63,956 nt of DNA from [Phormidium] sp. LEGE 05292 (GTDB lineage: Bacteria; Cyanobacteriota; Cyanobacteriia; Cyanobacteriales; Aerosakkonemataceae), in contig NZ_JADEWG010000024.1 of NCBI RefSeq assembly GCF_015207735.1, positions 1-63,956 on the forward strand. The letters run 5' to 3'. Under the pieces are notes generated by a model that was given only the letters and a program-made list of their open reading frames with translations, had not been told where the DNA came from and did no database searches. The position numbers were made by a program, and so were the translations under genes. Of the stretch, positions 33,809 through 41,831 are shown one piece after another (position 1 is the stretch's first letter; the number at the start of each line of letters is the position of its first letter).

Positions 33809-35155
33809 ATGTCTAATTGGCTAATTTCCGGGGGAACGATTCTAACTAGCGATGATGCTGGGACAATCATCGACAATGGATATATTTTAATTGCAGAAAA
33901 CAAAATTGTTGCTGTTGGCAGCGGTCAACCTGAAATTAGCGATGTTTATCAAGAAATAGATGCAACAGGAATGTTAGTTTGTCCGGGCTTCATCAACGCT
34001 CATACCCATTTGTGTATGATTTTAGGGCGTTCTTTGGGCAGCGATCGCACTTTGTTACACTGGCTTTCAGAAGCGCAAATTCCCCTCATGCAAGCTTTTG
34101 AGCCAGAAGATTACGCTGTTAGTATGGAATTGGGCGCGATCGAAAATTTGAAAGCAGGCAACACTACTATTTGCGAAGTGTTTTTTACCCCCCATTACAG
34201 CGACGGTGTAGATGAAATTGCTGTCAATAGTTTAGATAAAACGGGTATTCGTTCCATCTTATTTCGTTGCACAAATGACGAAAACTTTTTTGACGGTTTT
34301 TTGGAAACTCGTTCCGAGAGCGTGCGCCGTTCCGAACACTTAATTTGTCATTGTCAAACTAGCCGAACTCGCGTTGGTGTAGGCCCTTTAGTTCCTTGGA
34401 GTTCCAGTCCCCAAGCTTTTGAAGATGCCGTCCAAATTTCCCAAACTAAAAATGTTCCCCTTCACCTCCATACTTCCGAAACTCCAGAGTACAACGACTT
34501 AGTAAGAAAGCGCACGGGCAAAAGTAACGTTGAAATGTTAGCAGATGTGGGAGCATTGGGAGAACAGGTAATGTTAAATCATTGCGTTCACCTTTCTGAC
34601 TCCGACATTGAGTTAATTGCTGAAACTAATACTCACGTCATCCACGACCCCACCAGTAATATGATTTTAGCTTCTGGAGTAGCGCCAATTCCTCAATTAA
34701 GAGCCAAAAATATTAACATTGGATTGGCGTGTGATGGGCCTGCTTGTAACAACACTCAAGACATGATTCAAACTATGAAAGATGCGGCACTTTTGCACAA
34801 AGTTGTTACTCGTCAGCCAGATATTTTAATAGCAAAAGATGTGTTTCGCATGGCAACGAGAGGTGGTGCAAAAGCGATCGGTATGGGTGATTCTTTAGGT
34901 GCGATTCAACCAGGTTTTTTAGCTGATTTAATTTTAATTGATACCCAAGTTCCACACATGACCCCGTTGCACGATCCGATCGCAATTTTAGTTTATTCAG
35001 CTAGAGGCTCAGATGTACATACTGTGATGGTAGACGGGGAAATTGTGATGCAAAATCGCCAAATTTTGACAGTGGATGAAAAGGAAGTTTTAGCCAAAGC
35101 GCGGGAGAGAGCGAAGAAAGCTTGCGATCGATCGCAGGACAGAAGAAAGTCTTGA
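33809..35155 (+). CDS. Amidohydrolase superfamily deaminase (SAH/MTA or 8-oxoguanine deaminase type)
   Basis: A 448-residue metal-dependent hydrolase of the TrzN/ATZ/SsnA-like group. The first metal motif is NAHTHLC (HxH, near residue 69). A histidine lies in LHLHTSETPEY, another in MLNHCVHLS, and the metal-binding Asp in ACDGPACNNTQDM. The C-terminal composite beta-sandwich strand ends in GFLADLILIDTQVPHMTP. Relatives deaminate adenosine derivatives, oxidised guanine or triazines, and the exact substrate is not fixed by the sequence. It starts inside a repeat (AATGACAAATG). Convergent with the AtzE-type amidase, near an AllA-type lyase and a nucleoside importer, it plausibly handles a purine-related amine. 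Confidence 0.85.
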   Translation: MSNWLISGGTILTSDDAGTIIDNGYILIAENKIVAVGSGQPEISDVYQEIDATGMLVCPGFINAHTHLCMILGRSLGSDRTLLHWLSEAQIPLMQAFEPEDYAVSMELGAIENLKAGNTTICEVFFTPHYSDGVDEIAVNSLDKTGIRSILFRCTNDENFFDGFLETRSESVRRSEHLICHCQTSRTRVGVGPLVPWSSSPQAFEDAVQISQTKNVPLHLHTSETPEYNDLVRKRTGKSNVEMLADVGALGEQVMLNHCVHLSDSDIELIAETNTHVIHDPTSNMILASGVAPIPQLRAKNINIGLACDGPACNNTQDMIQTMKDAALLHKVVTRQPDILIAKDVFRMATRGGAKAIGMGDSLGAIQPGFLADLILIDTQVPHMTPLHDPIAILVYSARGSDVHTVMVDGEIVMQNRQILTVDEKEVLAKARERAKKACDRSQDRRKS

Positions 35156-35276
35156 TCGGGATTTGATGATTTACAGGATAATCAGGATTAATTAAGAAAG
35201 CCTTGCTCAGGATTTTATGATTTAGATGATGAGCAAGATGATTAATCAAGAAATCCTGTAAATCCGTAAATCCCGA
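35156..35276. repeat. REP-like inverted repeat between convergent genes
   Basis: TCGGGATTTGATGATTTACA and onward (35156-35179) pairs with the right arm at 35253-35276 in about 20 of 24 positions. The ATCCTGTAAATCC unit is a widespread bacterial intergenic repeat. It can form a hairpin between the amidohydrolase and the amidase. Confidence 0.7.
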
Positions 35277-35326
35277 TCGAATTTTGCGTTGATTAACTTC
35301 CCCCATCCCCTTGTCCCCTTATTCCG

Positions 35327-36715
35327 TTACTGTACAACTGGCGCAGAAACAATGCCTTGAGCTTCTAAGTATTTTGCAACTCTTAAAATCAATGCTTCTT
35401 TGTAAGGTGCGCCGATAATTTGTACGCCTAAAGGTAGTTCGCCGGGACGTTGTAGGGGTACAGAAATTATTGGTAAACCGACAAAAGATAAAGGTTGAGT
35501 AAATAATCCTAAGTTAGGACGAACTAACATTTCTTCCCCAGCAATTACCATTTTTTGTTGACCAATTTGCGGGGCGGCGCAAGGTGTGGTCGGGGCGATA
35601 ATTATATCTACATTGGTGAAAATTTCTCGCAAACGATCGCGATACCAACGTCGAAATTTCTGGGCTTGAATGTACCAATTAGCAGGAATTAATGCCCCGG
35701 CAATAAAGCGATCGCGTGTGGCAATATCAAAGTCTTGGGGGCGAGATTTGATATTTTTTAAATGTAAATTTGCACCTTCACTAGCAGTAATAATAAATGC
35801 CGCTGCCCTTGCCCGATGTGGTTCGGGAATAGTTACTATTTCAGTAGTATTTAAAGCGATAGCAACTTTGGCGACTGCTGCTAATACTTCGGGCTCCGCA
35901 TTTTCGGCAAAGTATTCGTCAGCAATGGCAATTCTTAAACCTTCAATTCCCCGATTTAATTGCGGTAAACAAGGTTCTGGAGGTCTTTTCGTGCAAACGG
36001 GATCGCTGTTGTCTTCGCCTTGCAAAACATCAAAAATGGCGGCAAGGTCTCTGACCGATCGAGCAAAAGGGCCAATGTGATCGAAGCTAGAAGCGAATAA
36101 GAACGCGCCAGACCGAGACAAACGACCATAAGTAGGCTTTAAACCAAAAATTCCACAAAAAGCGGCAGGTACTCTAATCGATCCGTTGGTGTCAGAACCT
36201 AAAGTAATGGGTACGAGTCCAGCGGCGACAGCAGCAGCGGAACCGCCAGAAGAACCACCAGCAACACAGTTAAGATTGTGCGGGTTTCGAGTAGGCCCAT
36301 AGTGGCTATTTTCGGTGACAAAACCGTAGGCGTACTCGTCCATATTTAATGCGCCAACAAGTATTGCACCTGCTTTTTTTAACCTAGCAACTGCGGTAGC
36401 ATCACGGGTAGCTGGAGGATTTTCCGCGTTAATTTTTGACCCAGCTAAAGTTGTGATTCCGGCAACATCAAAAAGGTCTTTAACTGCAAAAGGAACTCCG
36501 GCTAAAATGCCAGGGTCTTTGCCTTCAGTAATAGCTTGGTCAATTTTTTCTGCTTCTACCAAAGCGTTTTCAGCTATGACCTTAGTAAAGCAATTATACT
36601 TGTAATTTCGGTCAGCAATTCTGGCTAAAGATGCTGCGACAATTGATTTTGCGGAAACTTCTTTTTGTCTAACTACTTCAGCGATTTGGGTAGCATCAGG
36701 AAAACCGTAAGCCAT
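35327..36715 (-). CDS. AtzE-family amidase (HpxY-like)
   Basis: A 462-residue amidase-signature hydrolase. The Ser-cisSer-Lys triad is Lys79 (PFAVKDLF), Ser155 (GGSSGGSA) and Ser179 (GSDTNGSIR), with spacing as in GatA. Length and the DUF4089 gene upstream point to the AtzE group. In AtzE the small AtzG subunit is needed for the carboxybiuret hydrolase of cyanuric acid breakdown, and the Klebsiella HpxX/HpxY pair acts in ureide use. So the substrate here is probably a small carbamoyl or oxalurate-type amide, not a Gln-tRNA. Gene order (AtzG-like, 65-base gap, AtzE) fits co-expression. Confidence 0.9.
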   Translation of the reverse strand: MAYGFPDATQIAEVVRQKEVSAKSIVAASLARIADRNYKYNCFTKVIAENALVEAEKIDQAITEGKDPGILAGVPFAVKDLFDVAGITTLAGSKINAENPPATRDATAVARLKKAGAILVGALNMDEYAYGFVTENSHYGPTRNPHNLNCVAGGSSGGSAAAVAAGLVPITLGSDTNGSIRVPAAFCGIFGLKPTYGRLSRSGAFLFASSFDHIGPFARSVRDLAAIFDVLQGEDNSDPVCTKRPPEPCLPQLNRGIEGLRIAIADEYFAENAEPEVLAAVAKVAIALNTTEIVTIPEPHRARAAAFIITASEGANLHLKNIKSRPQDFDIATRDRFIAGALIPANWYIQAQKFRRWYRDRLREIFTNVDIIIAPTTPCAAPQIGQQKMVIAGEEMLVRPNLGLFTQPLSFVGLPIISVPLQRPGELPLGVQIIGAPYKEALILRVAKYLEAQGIVSAPVVQ

Positions 36716-36719
36716 TCGA

Positions 36720-36750
36720 TTTTAAATTTTAGATTTTAGATTTTGGATTG
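36720..36750. repeat. AT-rich repeat tract (TTTAGATTTTAGATTTTGG)
   Basis: Related to the tract at 24894-24966. It lies in the 65-base gap between the small subunit and amidase genes. Confidence 0.6.
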
Positions 36751-36780
36751 ATTCTACAGATAAATCTAGATTGCTTTTGA

Positions 36781-36969
36781 TTATGGTTCAAATATGGGTG
36801 CAGCTTCGAGATCTTCTGGTATCGGGAATTCTGTAACTAATTTAGCGATCGCCATAATTCGCTCAAAGTTTTGGATTACACCTGGGCGATGTTCGGGGTC
36901 GATCGACAAATCTACCAATTGAGATATTGTATCAACATATTCAGCCGCCGTGAGTATTTTTTCTTCCAT
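36781..36969 (-). CDS. AtzG-like small subunit (DUF4089)
   Basis: A 62-residue acidic helical protein (VDTISQLVDLSIDPEHRPGVIQNFERIMAIA then FPIPEDLEAAPIFEP). This is the DUF4089 pattern, the family of AtzG and HpxX, which bind an amidase as a GatC-like partner. The amidase is next on the strand. I am fairly sure of the family. The complex itself is inferred from known AtzE-AtzG pairs. Confidence 0.82.
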   Translation of the reverse strand: MEEKILTAAEYVDTISQLVDLSIDPEHRPGVIQNFERIMAIAKLVTEFPIPEDLEAAPIFEP

Positions 36970-37010
36970 AAAGCTGTTGTTGCTGTTGGTTTTGATTTTC
37001 TTATTTTAAC

Positions 37011-37058
37011 AGCTAATCAGGCAAATTTCACTATTTGATAGTTTGCCTGATTTTAGCT
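37011..37058. promoter_or_regulatory. Inverted repeat in the leader of the AtzG-like gene
   Basis: AATCAGGCAAA (37015-37025) and TTTGCCTGATT (37042-37052) form a perfect 11-base inverted repeat framed by AGCT on both sides. It lies 46-83 bases upstream of the start codon. It could be an operator or a leader hairpin. No T-run follows on the minus strand, so it is not a simple terminator. Confidence 0.4.
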
Positions 37059-37065
37059 ACTAACT

Positions 37066-37250
37066 CAAGTTGCTAGTTATAAGTCTGACTCTTTCTTAGC
37101 CCCCCTTAATAAGGGGGGTTGGGGGGATCTAAATCTAGTAATCACAGCCGAAGATCCCCCCTCCGCCCCCCTTAATAAGGGGGGAACCAGCGGAAGCTTC
37201 GCTATTAACATCACGGGGGAACTCCGAAAGAATTAATAACTTGCAACTTG
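37066..37250. repeat. MITE-like element with terminal inverted repeats (C-tract/G-tract hairpin)
   Basis: Ends are CAAGTTGCTAGTTATA (37066-37081) and the complement of CAAGTTGCAAGTTATT (37235-37250), 14 of 16 matching. Inside, CCCCCCTTAATAAGGGGGG (37100-37118) and a second copy at 37166-37184 form a long hairpin. The same internal motif is at 39821-39933 and 62205-62285. No transposase is encoded, so it would be moved in trans if at all. Confidence 0.65.
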
Positions 37251-37270
37251 CGTTACTATGAGAATCTCTT

Positions 37271-38068
37271 TTAACTTAGGCTGCGGCGTTTAATTAGTGA
37301 ACTAACACCAAAAGCACCAAAAGCTAATAAACTTAATGTTGAAGTTGGTTCAGGAATGGAACTTTGTCCCTGAAAATCGTAACCTTGAATTTGAAAAGAA
37401 ACGCGAGAACGAGCTTTAATTTCATTGGGATCAATATTTAACCAACTCATCTTCACCGTTCCCGTTAAAGATGTAATTGCTTCAGGACTAGAAAAGAATT
37501 TTTGACTCAAACTTTTGGCTTCTGCTGCTTGTCCAATAGAACTGCTAAAAACGCTATTTAATATTCCTGATGTATCAGTTGCATTTTGACCGTTAAGGGT
37601 TTTAACTATTAAATCGATTTGAGTTCCCTCTTCTACTCTTTCCTTTCCCAAAACCGGAGCATTGTAACTTCTGGTATCAACATTTGTCAGCAAAGAAAAG
37701 GCATTAAAAATGTTAGGTGAAGGATTAGACAAAGAGTAGGAAATGTTTTCACCACCTAGAGTAAATTTAGCAGTTTGACCATTCCAATTAAATGACCAAT
37801 CTACTAGTTCGCCATTGTTCCAATCTCGGTAAATTTGTCCGGTATTGTTCGCTTGGGCACCATTTGGGCCGATCGCAAATTCATAATCTTCTCCAAAAGG
37901 TGCGCCTGCACGACCTTCCACTTTCCATCCTAAATCTGTCCAGCTGCTTAGTTCTACAGGGTCTTGCACTAGTGTTAACTCAACAGCGAATGCAGGTATT
38001 GCTAGTCCCAGACTACCTGCGGTAACGCCAAGTGCTGCCGACATTGCTAGCAAACTTGCCCTACTCAT
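37271..38068 (-). CDS. PEP-CTERM sorted exoprotein
   Basis: A 265-residue protein with an N-terminal signal peptide (LLAMSAALGVTAGSLGLAIPAFA, cleavage after FA-V). The C-terminus has the PEP-CTERM tripartite signal: SIPEPTSTLSLLAFGAFG, a hydrophobic helix, and the basic tail KRRSLS. Such proteins are processed by an exosortase and released to, or anchored on, the cell surface. The middle is a beta-rich domain of unknown function (NISYSLSNPSPNIFNAFSLL). No exosortase gene is in the window. A leader of roughly 250 bases separates it from the next gene. Confidence 0.88.
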   Translation of the reverse strand: MSRASLLAMSAALGVTAGSLGLAIPAFAVELTLVQDPVELSSWTDLGWKVEGRAGAPFGEDYEFAIGPNGAQANNTGQIYRDWNNGELVDWSFNWNGQTAKFTLGGENISYSLSNPSPNIFNAFSLLTNVDTRSYNAPVLGKERVEEGTQIDLIVKTLNGQNATDTSGILNSVFSSSIGQAAEAKSLSQKFFSSPEAITSLTGTVKMSWLNIDPNEIKARSRVSFQIQGYDFQGQSSIPEPTSTLSLLAFGAFGVSSLIKRRSLS

Positions 38069-38335
38069 ACTCTGACTCCTTACGGTTGTTTTTGCCGCGC
38101 TAGAGAAATTCGGTATTACTACACAAGCTTAACCTTAAATTCATAAATTCTTGATGATAACTTCACATTAAAAACTAATTTTAGATAAAATTTACGTAAT
38201 ACTACTAACTTCTTAGCCTTTGAAACAATCAGTCTCAGCTTCGATCGCGATTGCCATGCAAGAACAATCAAGGAAACAACTAAAATAAGATTTGATGCTA
38301 TAAACAATGATTAAAAATAATCGGAGTATTTACGA

Positions 38336-39535
38336 GTGAAAATCGGTGTATTTTTAAGCGATCTAGGCAAAACAGCAGTTTATTATCCAAGATTAGCAAA
38401 AGTAACTGGTAGCGTGACATCTTGTATATTTTTTTGTCACCTTTTGCAATGGCGATCGCGATCAAATAATCCCTATGATTGGCTCAAAATTAGCGTCCAA
38501 GAAATAGAACAAGAAACTGGGTTAAATAGCAGAGAACAGGAATTAGCACGAAAAGAATTAATTGAGCGAAATTTGCTGAAAGAAAGATTAGTTGAACAGC
38601 AAAGTAATGCTTTAGAATTTTGGCTAAATTTAGAAGCGTTAGAGGAAAAGTTACATGAACTTTTACATGAGTTAAAGAGCAATACTCTTGAGGAAACTGT
38701 TATTTTTAAAACAATTCAACCAAATGCGGTGAAAAAAACCGAACTAAATGTACCGTGGCAACGTCCACCCATTGCCGTAAAAGTTACACCTAACTATCAA
38801 TTTAATGGCCCTTGGAAAAGTCATGAACAATTTGCCGAATTTCAAAAACTTTTGTTAGAATATGCCAAGGAAAAAGGTTTTTACAATCCGGCGGATTGGG
38901 TGTTTAAAATAATAGATGGGATAACTAAAGGTATAGTATCGCCATTTTGGGATGAATTTGTCCAAGGAATTCCGTTAGGAGAAAGTCAAAAAGTTAAGCG
39001 CGATTGGGAAATTGAAATAGGAATAGCTTATCCGGCTTTTGAAGAAGAACGCATCCAATATTATGTCCAAAAAGGTGAACCTTTAGAAGTTGCTGTATCT
39101 AAAGCGCGTTCTGATTTGCGAAATCCGGTTTTGGGTAAGGATTTGTGGGAGGGTTTTTTAAGGAAATGCGATCGCATTGCCGACGAAGCAATTAAAGCCA
39201 AAAAATCAGGAATAAAAACCCCTTATTTACCACCATCTTTTACAGATAGACCTGCTATTACAAAAGAGAGTGTCATGCAAAAACTGACAGCAGTATCACC
39301 CCAATTTTCCCTAGAATCTTCTAGCTACCAAAGTCTCGCTCAAATAAATCATAATGAGCAAAAAGTTACCCAAAAAAAGCCAGATTCAGCCAGCGATGTT
39401 CCTAATATTGATACTCTAAAAGCAGTTTACAAAACTCCTATGGGTAAAAAATTAGTGGAAAAGCAAATTACGGAACACCCGGAATGGGGATACGCAATTG
39501 TTGATGGTGAATTAGTAGACTTAATTCCTTTTTAG
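38336..39535 (+). CDS. Hypothetical protein with a winged-helix-like N-terminus
   Basis: A 399-residue soluble protein starting at GTG, with GGAGTATTTAC upstream. Residues ~15-90 (ARLAKVTGSVTSCIFFCHLLQWRSR broken, then ISVQEIEQETGLNSREQELARKELIERNLLKERL) read like the helix-turn-helix of replication or plasmid-partition proteins, where a conditional wing follows. The middle is unknown. The C-terminal 25 residues end in HPEWGYAIVDGELVDLIPF, a motif shared with the small gene directly downstream (NPNWGYEIVCGEVIDRED). Not recognised as a named family. It may be of mobile-element origin. Confidence 0.6.
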   Translation: MKIGVFLSDLGKTAVYYPRLAKVTGSVTSCIFFCHLLQWRSRSNNPYDWLKISVQEIEQETGLNSREQELARKELIERNLLKERLVEQQSNALEFWLNLEALEEKLHELLHELKSNTLEETVIFKTIQPNAVKKTELNVPWQRPPIAVKVTPNYQFNGPWKSHEQFAEFQKLLLEYAKEKGFYNPADWVFKIIDGITKGIVSPFWDEFVQGIPLGESQKVKRDWEIEIGIAYPAFEEERIQYYVQKGEPLEVAVSKARSDLRNPVLGKDLWEGFLRKCDRIADEAIKAKKSGIKTPYLPPSFTDRPAITKESVMQKLTAVSPQFSLESSSYQSLAQINHNEQKVTQKKPDSASDVPNIDTLKAVYKTPMGKKLVEKQITEHPEWGYAIVDGELVDLIPF

Positions 39536-39545
39536 AGCTATAAAG

Positions 39546-39779
39546 ATGAAACAAATTAACCAAATTGATGCCTTGGATTTAGGACGCACTCCCCTTTCAG
39601 ATGATGAAAGAGAAAAGTTGCGTCGGGAAAGACTGCAAAAGCAGAAAGAAGAGGGATATCAACTGCTAGCAGAACTTTGCTATTTAGGTGAATATGACGC
39701 AGCGAAAAAGCTTGCCAATCAAAATCCAAATTGGGGTTATGAAATTGTTTGTGGGGAAGTGATAGATAGGGAAGACTAG
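39546..39779 (+). CDS. Small protein sharing a C-terminal motif with its upstream neighbour
   Basis: A 77-residue highly charged protein (LSDDEREKLRRERLQKQKEEGYQ) ending in NPNWGYEIVCGEVIDRED. The last 17 residues align with the end of the 399-residue protein ten bases upstream (P-x-WGY-x-IV-x-GE-x-x-D). The small gap suggests cotranscription. No family is known to me. Confidence 0.65.
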   Translation: MKQINQIDALDLGRTPLSDDEREKLRRERLQKQKEEGYQLLAELCYLGEYDAAKKLANQNPNWGYEIVCGEVIDRED

Positions 39780-39789
39780 TCTAATAATC

Positions 39790-39933
39790 CAAGTTGCTAG
39801 TTATAAGCTTAAGCGTTTTTGATCCCCCTCCCGTCCCCCTTAAAAAGGGGGAAGCTAAAAGATGGTTCGCTGTTTATTTAGCGAGGGATCGTAAATCCGG
39901 TTCCCCCCTTATTAAGGGGGGTTAGGGGGGATC
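39790..39933. repeat. Second copy of the C-tract/G-tract element
   Basis: It shares the 18-base CAAGTTGCTAGTTATAAG with the element at 37066 (here 39790-39807). It carries GATCCCCCTCCC...CCCCCTTAAAAAGGGGG (39821-39851) and, to the right, CCCCCCTTATTAAGGGGGGT (39903-39922). The right terminal repeat is not recognisable, so this copy may be truncated. Confidence 0.65.
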
Positions 39934-39985
39934 GAATTAAATACTACTCGGTTAAGTATTTTTGGCTTTATAAAAGCGAAGCAAT

Positions 39986-40480
39986 TTAAACAAACTCGAA
40001 TTCTAATTGATGACTTTGGGAAAAATTATGAGTGAAATGATCGATTACATTGGTATTAGTAAGTTCTAAATTATAAAAGTCTACAAATTCATGATCAAAA
40101 TATGGCCCTGCGTGCCAAGTTCCTACTTCTAATTTAATAAAACAATTTCCGGGAATGCGAAAAGCAGCAATTTGTTCGATCGCAGGTTGATCGGTGTTAT
40201 TATTAGGAGGAGCTACTGCCATTAACCAATCTTTTCCTGCTAAAGAACCAAGACATTGAGTACATTGAACATGACGAGTAATTTTATGAAATTTGCGTCC
40301 TCTGTGAGTTAGGCGCATAATATAAAATCGAGGAGTGCCATTTCGTAAATTTAACTGTGCGTCCTCTGCATCAAAAGTTTTGCCATCTTGACTAGGAAAA
40401 ATCACTTGTCCGAAAGGAAGAAAATTTTTTACAGTAATTAATTGTGTCGGTATTTGTTTTAAAACTAGCGATCGACTCAT
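39986..40480 (-). CDS. allA: Ureidoglycolate lyase family protein (AllA-like)
   Basis: From the ATG at 40480 the protein is 164 residues, close to E. coli AllA. The open frame to a TTG at 40597 would add an untypical extension and is rejected. The cupin-like body includes QVIFPSQDG, FYIMRLTHRGRKFHKITRHVQCTQCLGSL and the conserved GTWHAGPYFD, the AllA hallmark around residues 119-128. AllA cleaves ureidoglycolate to glyoxylate and urea in purine breakdown. It is divergent from the BMP lipoprotein gene, sharing a 118-base promoter region with a consensus NtcA box. Confidence 0.8.
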   Translation of the reverse strand: MSRSLVLKQIPTQLITVKNFLPFGQVIFPSQDGKTFDAEDAQLNLRNGTPRFYIMRLTHRGRKFHKITRHVQCTQCLGSLAGKDWLMAVAPPNNNTDQPAIEQIAAFRIPGNCFIKLEVGTWHAGPYFDHEFVDFYNLELTNTNVIDHFTHNFSQSHQLEFEFV

Positions 40481-40510
40481 TGTTTTAGCTAAATAGATGA
40501 TATTGTTAAT

Positions 40511-40524
40511 GTATCTCAGAATAC
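40511..40524. promoter_or_regulatory. Exact NtcA-type box GTATCTCAGAATAC (GTA-N8-TAC)
   Basis: The palindromic consensus of the cyanobacterial nitrogen regulator NtcA (GTA, eight bases, TAC) is matched exactly in the allA/BMP divergent region, 31 bases from allA and 75 from the BMP start. A TATAAC box at 40553-40558 on the plus strand lies 28 bases beyond, slightly further than the usual 22-23. On the minus strand TATCAT is at 40497-40502, unusually close. Activity is inferred. Confidence 0.55.
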
Positions 40525-40598
40525 CGTCTAATTCTGCACAAAGATTTACCAGTATAACTAGTTGAGTCTCTAAAGTTGGTAAATAAGGCGATCGCAAT

Positions 40599-41678
40599 AT
40601 GTCTCAAAAACTTCCCAGACGACAATTTATCTACTACGCTTCCGCTGCTTTTGGTACTAGTTTACTACTAAAAGCCTGTGGTAACAATCCTAATTCTACT
40701 CCACCAACAGCAGGTAATACAACTAGCAATACTAACGCTGTTACTGATGCCAAAAGTTTCAAAATAGCGATGGTACTGCCAGGAATTACTACTGATAAAG
40801 CTTGGAATCAAGCTGGTTTTGAAGGGTTGAATACAGCGAAAACTAAACTAGGAGTAGAAACTGCTTTTGTCGAAAAAATAGCACAAGCAGATCAAACAGA
40901 AGCTTTATCAGATTTTGCTAGAAGAGGGTACAATTTAGTATTTGCTCATGGGGGACAATTTGATGCAGCAATTCAACAAGTAGCACCCCAATTTCCTAAA
41001 ACATTTTTTGTCGGCGTAAATGGTGCAATACAAGGTGCAAATATGGCATCTTTGCGAATAGATCATTTACAAGCAAGTTATATTTGCGGCATTATTGGCG
41101 CTAATATGACAAAATCAAACAAACTCGCATATTTATCAGCACAATCTTTTCAAGCAACCGATGAAGAATTGAGAGGATTTCAGTTAGGTGTTAAATCAGT
41201 TAAACCGAATATTCAAATAATCCCAAGTTATACTGGTGATTGGAATGATGCGGCGAAAGCAAAAGAAGCATCTTTAGCTTTAATTTCATCAGGAGTTGAT
41301 GTAATTTATCAGTGGTTAGATAATGCTTCTCCGGCGGTTTTACAAACAGCTGCGGAAAAGGGAGTTTTTACTTTTGGCAATACAACCGATCAATTAAATA
41401 TAGCACCAAAATCAGTATTAACTAGTGCTGTGAAACGAATTGATTTAGCCATTGCTTATCTGGCTGATTTAGCAATAAAAAATAAGCTCAAAGGTGAAAT
41501 TTATACCATTGGTTTAGAAAAACCGGAAATTCTCTATATAGGAAAGTTTGGCGAGATGGTTCCTCAAGATTTACAACAAAAAGCATTGCAAACAAAACAG
41601 GCAATTTTAGCCAAAAAGATACTGTTTGAAGCTTGTCAAGAAAATGGGAAAAGTACGCGCTGTGTAAAGCAAGCATAG
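40599..41678 (+). CDS. BMP/PnrA family substrate-binding lipoprotein (nucleoside importer)
   Basis: A 359-residue protein with a Tat-like signal (LPRRQFIYYASAAFGTSLLLKAC): twin arginine followed by a hydrophobic segment and the lipobox LLKAC, Cys ~27. The mature part is a periplasmic binding fold with KIAMVLPGITTDKAWNQAGFEG, DWNDAAKAKEASLALISSGVD and VFTFGNTTDQ. BMP family members bind nucleosides or related purines for ABC importers. Tat-type export of this family is not the rule, so the twin arginine is worth noting. The ATPase gene follows after 153 bases and the two permeases are further downstream. Confidence 0.9.
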   Translation: MSQKLPRRQFIYYASAAFGTSLLLKACGNNPNSTPPTAGNTTSNTNAVTDAKSFKIAMVLPGITTDKAWNQAGFEGLNTAKTKLGVETAFVEKIAQADQTEALSDFARRGYNLVFAHGGQFDAAIQQVAPQFPKTFFVGVNGAIQGANMASLRIDHLQASYICGIIGANMTKSNKLAYLSAQSFQATDEELRGFQLGVKSVKPNIQIIPSYTGDWNDAAKAKEASLALISSGVDVIYQWLDNASPAVLQTAAEKGVFTFGNTTDQLNIAPKSVLTSAVKRIDLAIAYLADLAIKNKLKGEIYTIGLEKPEILYIGKFGEMVPQDLQQKALQTKQAILAKKILFEACQENGKSTRCVKQA

Positions 41679-41697
41679 TATTATATCTTGCAGTAGG

Positions 41698-41743
41698 GGA
41701 GGTAGAACCTCCCAGATATCATTACCAGGTTGAACCTGGTAAC
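41698..41743. repeat. Two small hairpins (GGGAGGT...ACCTCCC and CCAGGTTGAACCTGG)
   Basis: GGGAGGTAGAACCTCCC (41698-41714) is followed by TACCAGGTTGAACCTGGTA (41723-41741). The second is a member of the dispersed CAGGTTGAACCTG palindromes (another at 55006-55028). They could attenuate the transcript between the lipoprotein and ATPase genes. Confidence 0.65.
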
Positions 41744-41776
41744 GAGAGAAAAAACTTATAAACTTCTCTCTTTTTT

Positions 41777-41810
41777 CTCTATGTGTCCTCTGCGTCTGTA
41801 GCGGTTTAAT
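41777..41810. repeat. Degenerate copy of the CGCAGAGG dispersed repeat (reverse sense)
   Basis: GTGTCCTCTGCGTCTGTAGC and the following GGTTTAAT form the complement of the repeat seen at 9228-9257. It lies just upstream of the ABC ATPase start. Confidence 0.6.
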
Positions 41811-41831
41811 AAGCTAATTATCAGCAAAAAA

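Noticed and set aside
33809-35155. Atrazine-degradation enzyme by association with AtzE
   Set aside because: The motifs fit the general deaminase group, and AtzE-like amidases occur widely outside triazine pathways; no other triazine gene is present.
38119-38307. 62-codon hydrophobic minus-strand frame
   Set aside because: No ribosome site; AT-rich leader between the PEP-CTERM gene and the next gene.
39986-40597. Longer start (TTG) for the AllA-like protein
   Set aside because: The extra 39 residues run over the NtcA-type box and the promoter region and exceed the family's length.
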